Notes: generated by a model from the letters alone, not told the origin. Shown: positions 9,504 through 18,808, counted from the stretch's first letter. The stretch is DNA of 64,000 nucleotides from an uncultured Victivallales bacterium (GCA_934644965.1 CAKUDG010000005.1:62001-126000); one strand, 5' to 3'. Numbers and translations: made by a program.

Positions 9504-10699
9504 TTCGCACCGCCTTTTGTATCGCCTTCATTCGACTCATTTTTTACAGTCGGCTCCGGATTGAGCTTCAGGCGGATTTCCTGATCCGAACCCGGAGTGA
9601 TCCCGATCACAAATTTATCCTGCACCTGGGTCAATGCTCCCGCCAGACTCCTGGAATACAGCGAAACCAGTGTCGATTCCGGATTCTTCCGGTATTCCAC
9701 AAGAAGCTGTTTGAAATAATCCGTATCGGCCTGGACTTCGGATATCATGCGTTTCTTGTAGTTTTCCGCCTCGGAAGTAATACGCACAGCCTCGCTTTCC
9801 GCCAGATTTTTCTGCTCGACGGCATAGGTCCGGGCTTCCTCCTGAACCTTGGCAACGGTCGCGTTTGAAAGCTGCTGCAGGCGGAATGCATCCAGCGCAG
9901 TCGCCGGCGGGCTGACCAGGGTCAGCGTCAGATTTTCCATCGTGATCCCGATATCAAGAGCTTCAATGTTTTTCGCAAGAGTCTGCTTCACCAGATTTTC
10001 ATACGGGGTCTTCTTGTAGTACGCCGTATCGAGCATCGTCACGGCGCTGCAGCAGATCACGGCATCGTCTATCAGATTCCGGAGAATCACATTCGCTCCG
10101 CCGAGACTGATCCGTTCTTCATCCGGACCCTTGGTCAGAGACTGGGAATGAACGGAAGTTTCCTCGCTGATGCAGCGTTCAAAAAATTTCAGGGGGTCTG
10201 TGATACGGTAGGTCATTTCCCAGGCCGCATGGATAATGGCGTTGTCCCCGGTAAGCAGATATCCGTCCTTGCCGGGAACCAGGGCGTCGGAGGGTGTCCG
10301 GGAGGACTGGGGATTCGTATTGCCGTAAAGGGGATCGGTGTCGGACGGCATGAACGTCCGGCAGGAAATCTTTTCAATCCCTGTCGGAATGCGCACGATC
10401 TTGTTCACAGGATACGGCAGAAACCAGTGCCAGCCTTCCCGGTACAGACCGTCTATCTCCCCGAACTTCAGCACAATCACGGCCTCCTTCGTCGTATCCA
10501 CCCGGAATGAGCCTCCCGCTATCAGAAAATAGAGGATCATTACGGATATCGCAAATGCCAGAAATATGAATCCGGCCTTCAGCACTTTCGACAACAGCTC
10601 AAGTCCCGGCGAAAACTGGCTCTCCTGCGCCGGAACAGCCGGCATGGATGAACTGCTGCCGGACGCCAGCACGTTCTCTGTCTTCTTGTCATTCATCAT
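9500..10699 (-). CDS. SPFH/band 7 protein, HflK-like
   Basis: A 399-residue protein: a short cytoplasmic leader, one membrane anchor near residues 40-66 (GFIFLAFAISVMILYFLIAGG), then an SPFH domain (EAVIVLKFGEIDGLYREGWH, PYPVNKIVRIPTG) and a long coiled-coil region rich in Ala, Glu and Lys, ending in a short tail. This matches HflK-type prohibitin homologues, which in E. coli form a large cage around the FtsH protease. No ftsH is in the window. It starts 33 bp after the HflC-like gene and overlaps the ATPase gene by 4 bp. Confidence 0.85.
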   Translation of the reverse strand: MMNDKKTENVLASGSSSSMPAVPAQESQFSPGLELLSKVLKAGFIFLAFAISVMILYFLIAGGSFRVDTTKEAVIVLKFGEIDGLYREGWHWFLPYPVNKIVRIPTGIEKISCRTFMPSDTDPLYGNTNPQSSRTPSDALVPGKDGYLLTGDNAIIHAAWEMTYRITDPLKFFERCISEETSVHSQSLTKGPDEERISLGGANVILRNLIDDAVICCSAVTMLDTAYYKKTPYENLVKQTLAKNIEALDIGITMENLTLTLVSPPATALDAFRLQQLSNATVAKVQEEARTYAVEQKNLAESEAVRITSEAENYKKRMISEVQADTDYFKQLLVEYRKNPESTLVSLYSRSLAGALTQVQDKFVIGITPGSDQEIRLKLNPEPTVKNESNEGDTKGGAK

Positions 10700-10732
10700 T
10701 CTGCAGACTCCGCTTCACATTGGTCTCATGGA

Positions 10733-11701
10733 TTATTTCTTCCCGCCAGGGACGCCGCCCGCACGGCCGGCGTCGTCGTCGTACTGAATCTTCATCTTGA
10801 AGATGTCAAACGGAGTGGAATCGGTATCGAGCACCAGAGTCGTCTTCGTGCTCACAATCCGTTTCAAAGAGTCCAGTTTCCGGAGGAAGGAGGCCAGCTC
10901 CGGATCCTGGTTGAATACGGAATAATATTTCGCTGCTTCCGCATCGCCTTCGGCCATCAGTTTCTTCGCCTGCGCCTGGGCGTCGGCCAGAATTTCCTGT
11001 TTCGCGCGGTCTGCATCGGTCCGGATTTTCTGGGCAACGGTGTTGCCTTCCGCGCGGAATTTCTTCGCGGCGGTGTCGCGTTCCTGCTTCATCGTCGCGG
11101 CAATCGCCTTGGCGCTGGCTTCCGGGACACCGATCGAGCGGATCCCGACAGAAACCACATCAATCCCGTAATGCTTCATCATATCGTCTTTCAAGCCGGC
11201 GAGCATTTCCGCTTTCATTTCATCCAGTTTCATTTTTCCGGGATCCGTATTGATCATTTCATCAAATTTGAACTTGCCCACCACGCCGCCTTTCACGGTA
11301 CGCATCCGGTCGCCGAGATAGCCTTCGGCATCCGCTATGCTTTTTGCCGCGTTCTTGAAGACTTTGAGGTCTTCCAGCTTGTAGATCACGTAGATCCCGA
11401 CAATGACGTTTTTCTGGTCCGCTGTGGTGGTTTCCTCCAGTTTCCCGATGTTCCCGTCAAAGGTGGTCAGGCGAATGTCGTATTTCACGATTTCCTGAAT
11501 GGGATATGGAAGGCGGAAATGAAGTCCGGGCCCTTTCTGATCCGTGATTTTTCCGAGCGTCAGCACCAGCGCCTGTTCCGCCGCAGTCACCTGATACGTG
11601 AAAATCGCCAGCAGAAAAATCACTGCCACAATCAGCCCCAGCAGTATGGTGGGAAGATGTTTCACCTTGGATACGCTTTTGGATTCGGATGTCTTACTCA
11701 T
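10733..11701 (-). CDS. hflC: SPFH/band 7 protein, HflC-like
   Basis: A 322-residue protein with an N-terminal membrane anchor (TILLGLIVAVIFLLAIFTYQV), then TAAEQALVLTLGKI and GPGLHFRLPYPIQEIVKYD, the hallmark start of HflC. A coiled-coil stretch follows (QKIRTDADRAKQEILADAQ), ending with the LDSLKRIVSTKTTLVLDTDS segment that HflC proteins share. The usual order in proteobacteria is hflK-hflC. Here the HflC-like gene sits between two HflK-like genes. A GGAG element lies just upstream of the ATG. Confidence 0.87.
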   Translation of the reverse strand: MSKTSESKSVSKVKHLPTILLGLIVAVIFLLAIFTYQVTAAEQALVLTLGKITDQKGPGLHFRLPYPIQEIVKYDIRLTTFDGNIGKLEETTTADQKNVIVGIYVIYKLEDLKVFKNAAKSIADAEGYLGDRMRTVKGGVVGKFKFDEMINTDPGKMKLDEMKAEMLAGLKDDMMKHYGIDVVSVGIRSIGVPEASAKAIAATMKQERDTAAKKFRAEGNTVAQKIRTDADRAKQEILADAQAQAKKLMAEGDAEAAKYYSVFNQDPELASFLRKLDSLKRIVSTKTTLVLDTDSTPFDIFKMKIQYDDDAGRAGGVPGGKK

Positions 11702-11866
11702 CTTTCATTTCTCTCCAGTTCTCTGTTCCTTATTATTATATTTTTATTATTGATTTTCTGTTCCCTGCAATTTCCTTCAGACAATGAATCAGGCCGATCC
11801 TTCTGAGGGAAACAGTCCCTTCCGGCATCTGTGGGGATGGAGGGGAAGGGAGAGAATAAAGAAGAC

Positions 11867-13861
11867 TTACTTCCCAAGTTCGCCGAGATCGGCGTCCAGA
11901 AGGTCGAGTCTCGGTTTCTCCTCCATATTCAGTTCATAAATCTGCGACTTCAGACGCTCCGAAAGCACGTATTTGCGGAGGTGGGCGCAGTCGTTCTCCA
12001 GAAAATCCAGATACGTCCTCAGACGGAACATGAAGGGAAGAGCCCGGTAGGCAGTCAGCTGACTGTTGAAACGGACCGCCTCCGCCATGGCCACAGTCGC
12101 CGTGTCGTATTGATACGCTTCCGCGTCACTGACGATTTTCAAGGCTTCCACCTTCGCGCTTTCCACGGTTTCCGCGCTGTAGGCGTCCGCCTTGTATTCC
12201 TCGGTGAGAGCCTCCTCCTGCGCACAGACCACATCCTGGAAGGCGGCAGCGACATTCACCCCTCCGGACTCATCAGGAGCCTCCCCTGCGGTGGTCCCCC
12301 CGATCGGAGGATGCGCATCATGAAGATTCACGCAGATAATGTCCACTCCGATGTTCAAACGATCCGCCGCATTCTGGATCCGGGCCTGCAGATGCCGCGC
12401 CACTTCTTCCCTGCCGAAGGAAATATCCTTCATGAAATCGGTGCTGGCAAAATACGCGGTCGCCTCGCTTTCCCCTGTCAGGGTGAGAATTTCATTCACG
12501 TCTTCAAAGTTGAAGGCGTAATCGTACACCTGCCCGGGCCGCACACGATAGCTGACAGGAAGCGCCGCTTCCAGAATCGAAACCGGAAAGGCTATGTCAT
12601 TCGACCCCTTCTCCACATTCGCAACGAGGAAGCCGTCCTCCTTCATGTAATGCTGTCCCGTCCACAGAACAACGCTGGCGTTCTGCATCGTCTTCGTGTC
12701 TTTAAGCTTGTCCATGTGCGCGCCGATGACGAACTGCTGCATCCGGTCCACCGGCACACGCACAATATGTTCAATCGGCCACGGCCATTTCAGATGAATC
12801 CCCGGCTGAAGCACCTCCTTCCCAGGCACAAACGCTCCGAAACGCTCACGTATGCCCAGCTCGCCCGGATTCACCTGCGCAATCCCGGTGAAAAGCCAGA
12901 GCACAAAGCCCCAGAGAATCAGAGCAGGAATAATGGATCTTTCAAAAAACGTATAAATCCACGTCCGCGAAACTTTGAACCCGAATTGGTAATCCAGCGA
13001 ATCCGCAATGTTCCGGACAACACCCCCAGGCTCCAGAAACAGTGCCAGAAGACGGCTCTCATAGACCGGCCGATCCTCCAGCTGCGTCCGCGGACGGTAA
13101 AACTCCACCACGAAATTCAGCAGAAACTCCAGCGCAAGCACGCAGAAAATAAAGAATACAATATTGAAAAAATGCACTTCCCACAGAATCCGATCCACCG
13201 CCTTGGCCGCTTCCGCCGACGCCATCAGCAGAGCTGCCAGCCCTGAAAGGAGCATCACCATCCCCCCCACAATCAGCCACGCCCCCGCAGGACGCAGCCA
13301 GCGGAATTCCGATATGTGAGACTGCCCGATCAGAAACACCCCGAAGAAAAAACTCAAAACCAGCCCAATCGAACACAAAAACGCCAGATTCACCGGGTGC
13401 ACAGGCTTCAGCGACCCCATCATCAGCGCCGGATCCTGATGGAACTCCCTCCACAGAAACACCAGTGCCAACGTCATCAGCACAAAACTCAGCAGAGATA
13501 TCGAAGAGGGCACATATTTCCGGAAATTCCCGTACATCCGCCCAGCCGTAAAACGGACATCCTCCGATACATCCAGAATCGAATTCAGCTTCTCCTTCCG
13601 TCTCTCCAGAAGCTGTTTCTCCTCCTCCTCGCGGACCATCCTGCTGAAAAAAGCTCCCTGAATAAGCGATGCCAGAGAAAAAATCATGGCCGCTCCAAAG
13701 GGTATCAGCCCCAGCTTGAACACTCCGATCCCTCCCCAGGACGCCGTCAGAAAAATCGTAACGAACAGTCCCGCCGAAAGAACCAGCGCGGCAGCCGAAA
13801 GCTTCACAGACAGACGCCCGCGCTCCAGTACAGACGCCAGATTTTCTTTTCCTCTCAACAT
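11867..13861 (-). CDS. multi-spanning SPFH/band 7 protein, extended HflK-like
   Basis: A 664-residue fusion-like protein. The first 340 residues or so carry about seven hydrophobic segments (for example LSAAALVLSAGLFVTIFL, ISLLSFVLMTLALVFLW, IIPALILWGFVLWLFTG). The SPFH domain follows (GELGIRERFGAF, PGIHLKWPWPIEHIVRVP), then a coiled coil (ALTEEYKADAYSAETVESAK) and a conserved tail. Classical HflK has one membrane segment, so the N-terminal membrane domain is extra. This is the first gene of the block on the minus strand and is probably transcribed with the HflC-like gene 165 bp downstream. Function of the added membrane part is unknown. Confidence 0.85.
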   Translation of the reverse strand: MLRGKENLASVLERGRLSVKLSAAALVLSAGLFVTIFLTASWGGIGVFKLGLIPFGAAMIFSLASLIQGAFFSRMVREEEEKQLLERRKEKLNSILDVSEDVRFTAGRMYGNFRKYVPSSISLLSFVLMTLALVFLWREFHQDPALMMGSLKPVHPVNLAFLCSIGLVLSFFFGVFLIGQSHISEFRWLRPAGAWLIVGGMVMLLSGLAALLMASAEAAKAVDRILWEVHFFNIVFFIFCVLALEFLLNFVVEFYRPRTQLEDRPVYESRLLALFLEPGGVVRNIADSLDYQFGFKVSRTWIYTFFERSIIPALILWGFVLWLFTGIAQVNPGELGIRERFGAFVPGKEVLQPGIHLKWPWPIEHIVRVPVDRMQQFVIGAHMDKLKDTKTMQNASVVLWTGQHYMKEDGFLVANVEKGSNDIAFPVSILEAALPVSYRVRPGQVYDYAFNFEDVNEILTLTGESEATAYFASTDFMKDISFGREEVARHLQARIQNAADRLNIGVDIICVNLHDAHPPIGGTTAGEAPDESGGVNVAAAFQDVVCAQEEALTEEYKADAYSAETVESAKVEALKIVSDAEAYQYDTATVAMAEAVRFNSQLTAYRALPFMFRLRTYLDFLENDCAHLRKYVLSERLKSQIYELNMEEKPRLDLLDADLGELGK

Positions 13862-14246
13862 TCCCGTGCTTTCCCTTCTTTTAATATTTTATAATCTTTA
13901 ACTTGATTTCTCTATTTCTCTGATTTCATGTCTTCATGGCATCACATCTTTATTTCAGTAATCTCCCCTGCCCTTTTCTCTGTTTCAAACAGGCACGGGC
14001 ACAGGTCCATTATGCGCAAGATAACTCCGCGCAAGGAAAAACTCAAGTCCGGGAAAACAGATTTCTTTCGATTTTGAGAATGTTTCCCGCCTGAAAATGC
14101 TCTTTGCGCAAAAAAATAGATGAATTTGTCCCTTTTTCACAATAAAAAATCACATGCCCGGGCAAAAAAAAATGACTCCGCCCGGAAATTTTTTCCCCGG
14201 ACGGAGTCGTCTTTTTTTCAGAACCCGGCCCCTGCCGCAGCTGTCG
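13862..14246. other. intergenic region upstream of the SPFH block
   Basis: No gene is supported here. The half next to the SPFH gene is AT-rich and should hold its promoter; I see TAAAAT-type -10 candidates but no convincing -35. The words TGCGCAA, GCGCAAGG and TTTGCGCAAA recur between 14010 and 14117, the last being a perfect palindrome, and could be a regulator site. The distal end contains a strong bidirectional terminator. Confidence 0.5.
14163..14218 (-). terminator. bidirectional intrinsic terminator
   Basis: GACTCCGCCCGG (14174-14185) pairs with CCGGACGGAGTC (14197-14208) with one mismatch, and is flanked by TTTTTTT on the plus side and by a run of eight A on the other side, which reads as a U-run on the minus strand. 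It lies just after the stop of the oxidoreductase gene. Confidence 0.8.
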
Positions 14247-15575
14247 TCAGCGGTTCAGCTTTTTCCAGACCGGTTCCACATCCACCACTTTCCTGCTCTT
14301 CGCTGCCTTGTCGATGCAGAGGGCGAGAACCGCGCTTTCCAGGCCTTCACTCCCGCTGCACGTCGGGAGAGCGTCGGTCGTCATGGGGCCTTCATACAAT
14401 TCCTTCATAATATAGGAATCGCCGCCGCCGTGCCCGTCCATGCCGAAGCGGATCGTCACCTCGTTCTGCCCGTGAACGGCATATTTCAGCGTGCTCGAAT
14501 ACAGTTCCACCACCAGATTCCCCTTCGTGCAGGTGAAATACATCCGCCGTTCCGGAATCGCATTCGACATCGTGCACTGAAACATCACGCGGATCCCGTT
14601 CCGATATTCAAAGGCGGATACCAGATTGTCCATCAGATCCTTGTCCGAAGTAAACGCCGACTCCACCCCGTGCGGATCCTCCCACGCCCTGGTGAATGTC
14701 CCGGGAAATTCCTTTTCCATCTTCCGGTTCTCCGGCTTGAACAGGTCCAGCCCCCCGAACGCCGCAACCTTCGACACATGCGACTGGCAGAACCAGTTGA
14801 TCAGATCCAGATCGTGGCAGCATTTCTCCAGAATGTGCGGCCCCGCATATTTCGTCTGCCGCCTCCAGTTGCAGAGAATGTACACCCCGTGATGCGGATC
14901 AATATTCTCATTCGCGTCAATGCTCATGATGTCTCCGAGCACTCCGGAATCCAGCAGCTCCTTCACTTTCCGGTAAATCGGCGCGTAACGGAGAACAAAG
15001 CCCGTGGCAAATTTCCGCCCCGATTTCCTGTGAGCTTCAAAAATGGCTTCGCAGTCCTCAATCTTCGTGGCAAGCGGCTTTTCCGTAAAAACATCCTTTC
15101 CCTGACGGAATCCTTCCAGAATCTGCTCCTTGTGATAGGCGTTCGGGGAAAACACCATCACCCAGTCCACGCCGGGAACGGCAATCGCCTCCTGATAGCT
15201 TGCGCAGATCTTCGCATCCGGATAGTTCCAGCAGTCCGCGGAAATGGCCCGCTTCGCCTGCTCCATGTCCGGATCATACACGGAAAGGACTTTCACCTTC
15301 CGCACGGAATCCCTCAAGAGATTCCAGACCACGCCGCGCCCGCGATTCCCCGCACCAAGCACTGCTACACGAACCTCCTCCTGTGAGGCAGCGTCCTTCC
15401 CCGCAGCGGTGACAGGTTTCGCAGATGATGCTTTCTTCTTCACCGGGGGCTGCTTTACCGGAGCCTTCTTCGCCGGAGCCTTCTCCGCCGATGATGCTTT
15501 CTTCACCGCGGGTTTCACAACCGCAATTTTCTTCCCGGTCTTTTTTACCGGATTCGCGTCTTTCTTTGCCGCCAT
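14247..15575 (-). CDS. Gfo/Idh/MocA-family oxidoreductase with a lysine/alanine/proline-rich N-terminal tail
   Basis: The enzyme core begins near residue 68 (VRVAVLGAGNRGRG, a Rossmann nucleotide fold) and has the family lysine motif EKPLATKIEDCE and a C-terminal substrate domain with FTCTKGNLVVE. Such enzymes oxidise or reduce sugars and cyclitols with NAD(P). Residues 1-65 are a run of KK, PVKK, APAKKAPVK and similar words, like the tail of histone H1 or AlgP. The frame could start at a TTG at 15581, but the ATG at 15575 has GGAGG seven bases upstream. It is a single-gene unit ended by a strong terminator. Total length 442 residues, against 330-400 usual for the family. Confidence 0.9.
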   Translation of the reverse strand: MAAKKDANPVKKTGKKIAVVKPAVKKASSAEKAPAKKAPVKQPPVKKKASSAKPVTAAGKDAASQEEVRVAVLGAGNRGRGVVWNLLRDSVRKVKVLSVYDPDMEQAKRAISADCWNYPDAKICASYQEAIAVPGVDWVMVFSPNAYHKEQILEGFRQGKDVFTEKPLATKIEDCEAIFEAHRKSGRKFATGFVLRYAPIYRKVKELLDSGVLGDIMSIDANENIDPHHGVYILCNWRRQTKYAGPHILEKCCHDLDLINWFCQSHVSKVAAFGGLDLFKPENRKMEKEFPGTFTRAWEDPHGVESAFTSDKDLMDNLVSAFEYRNGIRVMFQCTMSNAIPERRMYFTCTKGNLVVELYSSTLKYAVHGQNEVTIRFGMDGHGGGDSYIMKELYEGPMTTDALPTCSGSEGLESAVLALCIDKAAKSRKVVDVEPVWKKLNR

Positions 15576-15625
15576 CTTCAATCCTCCGCAAAATTCGCGT
15601 CTGCTTTTGTGCGATGAGATTTTCC

Positions 15626-15653
15626 GGCGGAAAGCTGCCGGAAAAATCCCCTC
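15626..15653 (-). other. hairpin in the oxidoreductase leader
   Basis: TTTTCCGGC pairs with GCCGGAAAA about 50 bases upstream of the oxidoreductase ATG. No U-run follows, so it may be a leader structure rather than a terminator. Meaning unknown. Confidence 0.35.
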
Positions 15654-15716
15654 ATTCTTCTTAATTTACGCCTGAGACACCGTTTTGAAATGGATAAAAA
15701 CCGCTGAAACGATGAC

Positions 15717-15736
15717 AAAAAAAGGAGAGCTCCTCC
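15717..15736 (-). terminator. possible intrinsic terminator after the secreted protein gene
   Basis: On the minus strand GGAGG-AGC-TCTCC forms a short stem followed by seven T. It lies about 115 bp after the stop of the gene that ends at 15850. The stem is short, so confidence is modest. Confidence 0.45.
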
Positions 15737-15849
15737 GCCCCCGGGGAACAGAGTACCGGATCACGCGGCAAAAAAAGCGTGTGAGGAGAAAAAAAGACTG
15801 TGCGGACCAGAAGAAGAGCAGAAGTTGATCTTGCTTCAAAGGAAGGCTC

Positions 15850-16884
15850 TTACTTCGCCTTCGCGGAGAGATCTTCCGAACTGTCATCCTCATCCCCGAA
15901 ATCTTCATCGTCGTCTTCGGGACCGAACGCCGCATCCATGTCCGGATTCACGTTTTCAAAGAATGGAAGATCCTTGATTTCCTCATAATCTACATCTTTA
16001 CGCGCCTCGCGGCCGCCGGCGACCATAACGGAACCCGTCTTGTGATTGACGATCAGAGAAGGAGTCGTACTCGTTTTGATCAGAATCTGCTTTTTGATGA
16101 GATTTCCGTTCGGATCATACTGATAATAGGCATAGACCTTGGGGCTGGCGGAAACCAGGAGATTGATCCGGCTGAGATAATCAATTTCGCATTTCGGTTT
16201 CAGATTGCCTCCCATGTCGAAGGCAATTCTTCTCACGGCATACACACGAGAACTGTCTTCAATCACCAGAGCGTACACAGATGTCTTGCCCGTGAAATAA
16301 GAGACAATGGAATACTTCCGGGTCTGAATTTTCTTCTCCTGCGGATTCTGCCCGGCACTGGAATTCAGGAGATCGGGAATCCCCACGGTCGTCGTCCAGA
16401 CCGGCATCCCGGAGACGACACTCATGTACGCCGCTTCCGATTCATACTCCTGCTGGAACTGCGGATGAGAAAGCACCGCACGGATGGAATAACGCCCCTT
16501 CTGCCGGAGATCGTAATAGGCGGAAAGACAGAAGGTCAGATGACGCGTTCCACCGGGAGGAATGATTGTCCCCGTCAGAGGTGCCGGTTTTTTCGGATCC
16601 AGTAGTTTAGCCATGGAACGGCGTCCGTCCGGCGTTTCGATTTCAAAGTCCAGTTTTCCCTTCAGGCCGGGAGCTTCCCCGAACACCAGGGAATGTGCCG
16701 TGTAGTTCCGGATAGAAACCATCACATACACAGGCTCATACTGGATGTAATTGGTCTGGCTCAGTTCAAGCCGGAGCGCAGCCTGTGCACAGACATTCCC
16801 CGTCAGAAACAGAAAAAACTGAAAAAACAAAAAGATCAGAAAGACTGGCGCCGGACTGTTCCCCGGTTTTCCGAAAATTTTCAT
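15850..16884 (-). CDS. secreted or periplasmic protein of unknown function
   Basis: A 344-residue protein with a clear signal peptide (VFLIFLFFQFFLFLTGNVCAQA), a beta-rich region that resembles an immunoglobulin-like domain (QYEPVYVMVSIRNYTAHSLV, PPGGTRHLTFCLSAYYDL) and a C-terminal half with short strands (ASPKVYAYYQYDPNGNL). The last 35 residues are a run of Asp and Glu (PEDDDEDFGDEDD). I do not recognise a family. A GTG start at 16917 is possible, but the ATG at 16884 has AGGAG about ten bases upstream and starts right before the signal peptide. It follows the glycosyltransferase gene by 39 bp, so it is likely in the same operon. Confidence 0.8.
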   Translation of the reverse strand: MKIFGKPGNSPAPVFLIFLFFQFFLFLTGNVCAQAALRLELSQTNYIQYEPVYVMVSIRNYTAHSLVFGEAPGLKGKLDFEIETPDGRRSMAKLLDPKKPAPLTGTIIPPGGTRHLTFCLSAYYDLRQKGRYSIRAVLSHPQFQQEYESEAAYMSVVSGMPVWTTTVGIPDLLNSSAGQNPQEKKIQTRKYSIVSYFTGKTSVYALVIEDSSRVYAVRRIAFDMGGNLKPKCEIDYLSRINLLVSASPKVYAYYQYDPNGNLIKKQILIKTSTTPSLIVNHKTGSVMVAGGREARKDVDYEEIKDLPFFENVNPDMDAAFGPEDDDEDFGDEDDSSEDLSAKAK

Positions 16885-16923
16885 GGTCTGATTCTCCTTG
16901 GCTTGGCTTGGCTTCACTTCACA

Positions 16924-17955
16924 TCAGTTTTTCAGCAGTGCCGCTCCCTCTGCGGCGGCCGCCGCGGGATCCAGCGCCGCATGGCAGAGTTTTTTATCAC
17001 AATAACGCTTCATGCAGCGAATGCAATCCAGTTCCGGTTGCAAAACGGTTTTTCTCCGGCAGTAAGGGCCGGTCAGTTCCGGAGAAGTCGGGCCGAACAG
17101 GGCAAGGACAGGAATTCCCAGCATCGAAGCAATGTGCATCGGACCGCTGTCGTTGCAGATAAAAAGGGACGCCGAACGCAGTATTTCCACAAGTTCCCCC
17201 AGCGAAGTCTTCCCCGTCAGATCCAGCAGCGGCAGTTCCCCGGCCCCGCGGATGACCTCGCGAGACAATTCTGCCTCCGAAGGCGATCCCGCCAGCACAA
17301 AAGTCAGGTCCTCTCCCTTCCCCGCCAGTTCCCGAATCAGCGCGGAAAAGAAAGAGGGCGGCCACTGTTTCGTTTTCCAGCGTGCTCCCGGAGAAATCAC
17401 CACCAGTCTCGAACAGTACGGCACAGGGCTCCCTGCAAAAAGGCGCCGCGCCGAATCCCTGTTGTGCGGGATCATCGGCATCTCATAATCGCAGAAATAT
17501 TCTTTCCTCCCCAGGAAATCCGCCATCATGGAGGAATTCTTCTCCAGCGCATGCAACGCCTCGGAAGCTGCTTCCAGCTTTTTTCCATAGAATAAAGCCG
17601 CAGCAGTCTCCTTCGGGTGCGCAGGCCCGCAACGGCATCCGGAACGGACCAGGGAAAGAATTCCCGCACTCCGGATCAGTCCCTGAAGATCAATCGCAGC
17701 ATCATAAGAATCCGTTCTCAGATCCCGGATCAGAGAACGGAACGCCCCGGGAAAAGTGGAAACCCTTCCCAGCGAGGCACGGTCAAACGGAATGCAGCGG
17801 GAAACGCCCGGCAGATATTCCAGCAGACAGGAAAAGGCAGGTTGCACCACCCAGTGCACTTCCGATCCGGGATGGGCGGAAAGGAGCATCGAAACCGCGG
17901 GAAACGCGTGGAGAATGTCGCCGAGACTGCTGGGTTTGACGATCAGAAATTTCAT
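16924..17955 (-). CDS. glycosyltransferase family 9, heptosyltransferase-like
   Basis: A 343-residue protein with the GT9 signature at both ends: KPSSLGDILHAFPAV at the N-terminus and CNDSGPMHIASMLGIPVLAL plus FGPTSPELTGPY at the C-terminus. These enzymes add ADP-heptose to the lipopolysaccharide inner core in the cytoplasm. The acceptor and donor are inferred from the family. It follows the phosphoesterase by 34 bp and is followed by the secreted protein, so the three form one minus-strand operon. Its presence implies an outer membrane with LPS core sugars. Confidence 0.9.
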   Translation of the reverse strand: MKFLIVKPSSLGDILHAFPAVSMLLSAHPGSEVHWVVQPAFSCLLEYLPGVSRCIPFDRASLGRVSTFPGAFRSLIRDLRTDSYDAAIDLQGLIRSAGILSLVRSGCRCGPAHPKETAAALFYGKKLEAASEALHALEKNSSMMADFLGRKEYFCDYEMPMIPHNRDSARRLFAGSPVPYCSRLVVISPGARWKTKQWPPSFFSALIRELAGKGEDLTFVLAGSPSEAELSREVIRGAGELPLLDLTGKTSLGELVEILRSASLFICNDSGPMHIASMLGIPVLALFGPTSPELTGPYCRRKTVLQPELDCIRCMKRYCDKKLCHAALDPAAAAAEGAALLKN

Positions 17956-17989
17956 CGCTCCGGTGCGCTCCGGGAGGAAGGTTGACTAT

Positions 17990-18802
17990 TCAGTTGCCGC
18001 GTTCCAGACGCGCCGCAAGCCTTTCCGGCAAACCCGCGGCAAGAATCTTCTTCTGCGTCGTCTTCAAATCATAGGGCAGACGGTATCTGACCACCTGCTT
18101 CCGGTCGGTATCGTAAATGGCAAAAGACGCACGCGGATCCCGGTTCCGGGGCTGCCCCACACTCCCCACATTGATCAGATACTTGAACCCGGGCTGAATC
18201 GGAAGAACGATCGAATCCGCACGGGAAGTGTTTTCCGGGATGGGCCCCTCCTCGCGCCGGAAAGCCCAGTTCTGAATTTCGTCAATGGGCCTGTCGGAAC
18301 GCATGGTGACCGGTTTCTTGCAGAACGCAATCGGCACATGGGAATGGCCGCAGAAACAAAGCTGGGTGAACTGATAGGAGAAATTGTCCGCGGCATGATG
18401 GGAATCGAAGATATATCCCCAGGTGTCGGGACTGTCCAGAGTGGCGTGGACCACGGTGATGCTCGTCCCGCGGATCGTGAGACGCATGGGCAGATCGGCC
18501 AGCCAGGTCCTGTCCTCCCGGCTGAGCTGGGCCTTGGTCCAGAGCACGGCAGTACGGGCGTGAGGATTGAACCCTTCCATGGCCTCATCGTTGTTGGAGA
18601 CGTATTCGTCATGATTGCCCTTGACAGCCGCAATCATATTCAGAGAACGGGCCAGATCCAGGCATTCCTTGGGGTTGGCATTGTATCCGACAATATCCCC
18701 GAGGGAGATGTATTCGTCCACTCCGATTTCCCGGCAACAGGCCAGGACTGTGGAAAACGCTTCCAGATTGGCATGGACATCACTGAAAATCGCATATTTC
18801 AT
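17990..18802 (-). CDS. metallophosphoesterase, YfcE/ApaH-like fold
   Basis: A 270-residue calcineurin-like enzyme with the full set of metal motifs: SDVHANLEAF (D-x-H), GDIVGYNANP (G-D), GNHDEYV (G-N-H-D), an HA pair in VVHATLDSPDTW and CGHSHVP (G-H-x-H). Members hydrolyse phosphomonoesters, phosphodiesters or nucleotides. The substrate is unknown. It is the first gene of the GT9 operon. A -10-like TATATT lies upstream near 18970 but its -35 is weak. Confidence 0.88.
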   Translation of the reverse strand: MKYAIFSDVHANLEAFSTVLACCREIGVDEYISLGDIVGYNANPKECLDLARSLNMIAAVKGNHDEYVSNNDEAMEGFNPHARTAVLWTKAQLSREDRTWLADLPMRLTIRGTSITVVHATLDSPDTWGYIFDSHHAADNFSYQFTQLCFCGHSHVPIAFCKKPVTMRSDRPIDEIQNWAFRREEGPIPENTSRADSIVLPIQPGFKYLINVGSVGQPRNRDPRASFAIYDTDRKQVVRYRLPYDLKTTQKKILAAGLPERLAARLERGN

Positions 18803-18808
18803 TTCAAT

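Noticed and set aside
14010..14120. Recurring TGCGCAA words, considered as an origin (DnaA boxes) or CRISPR remnant
   Set aside because: The words do not match TTATNCACA and are too few and irregular; no spacers are seen.
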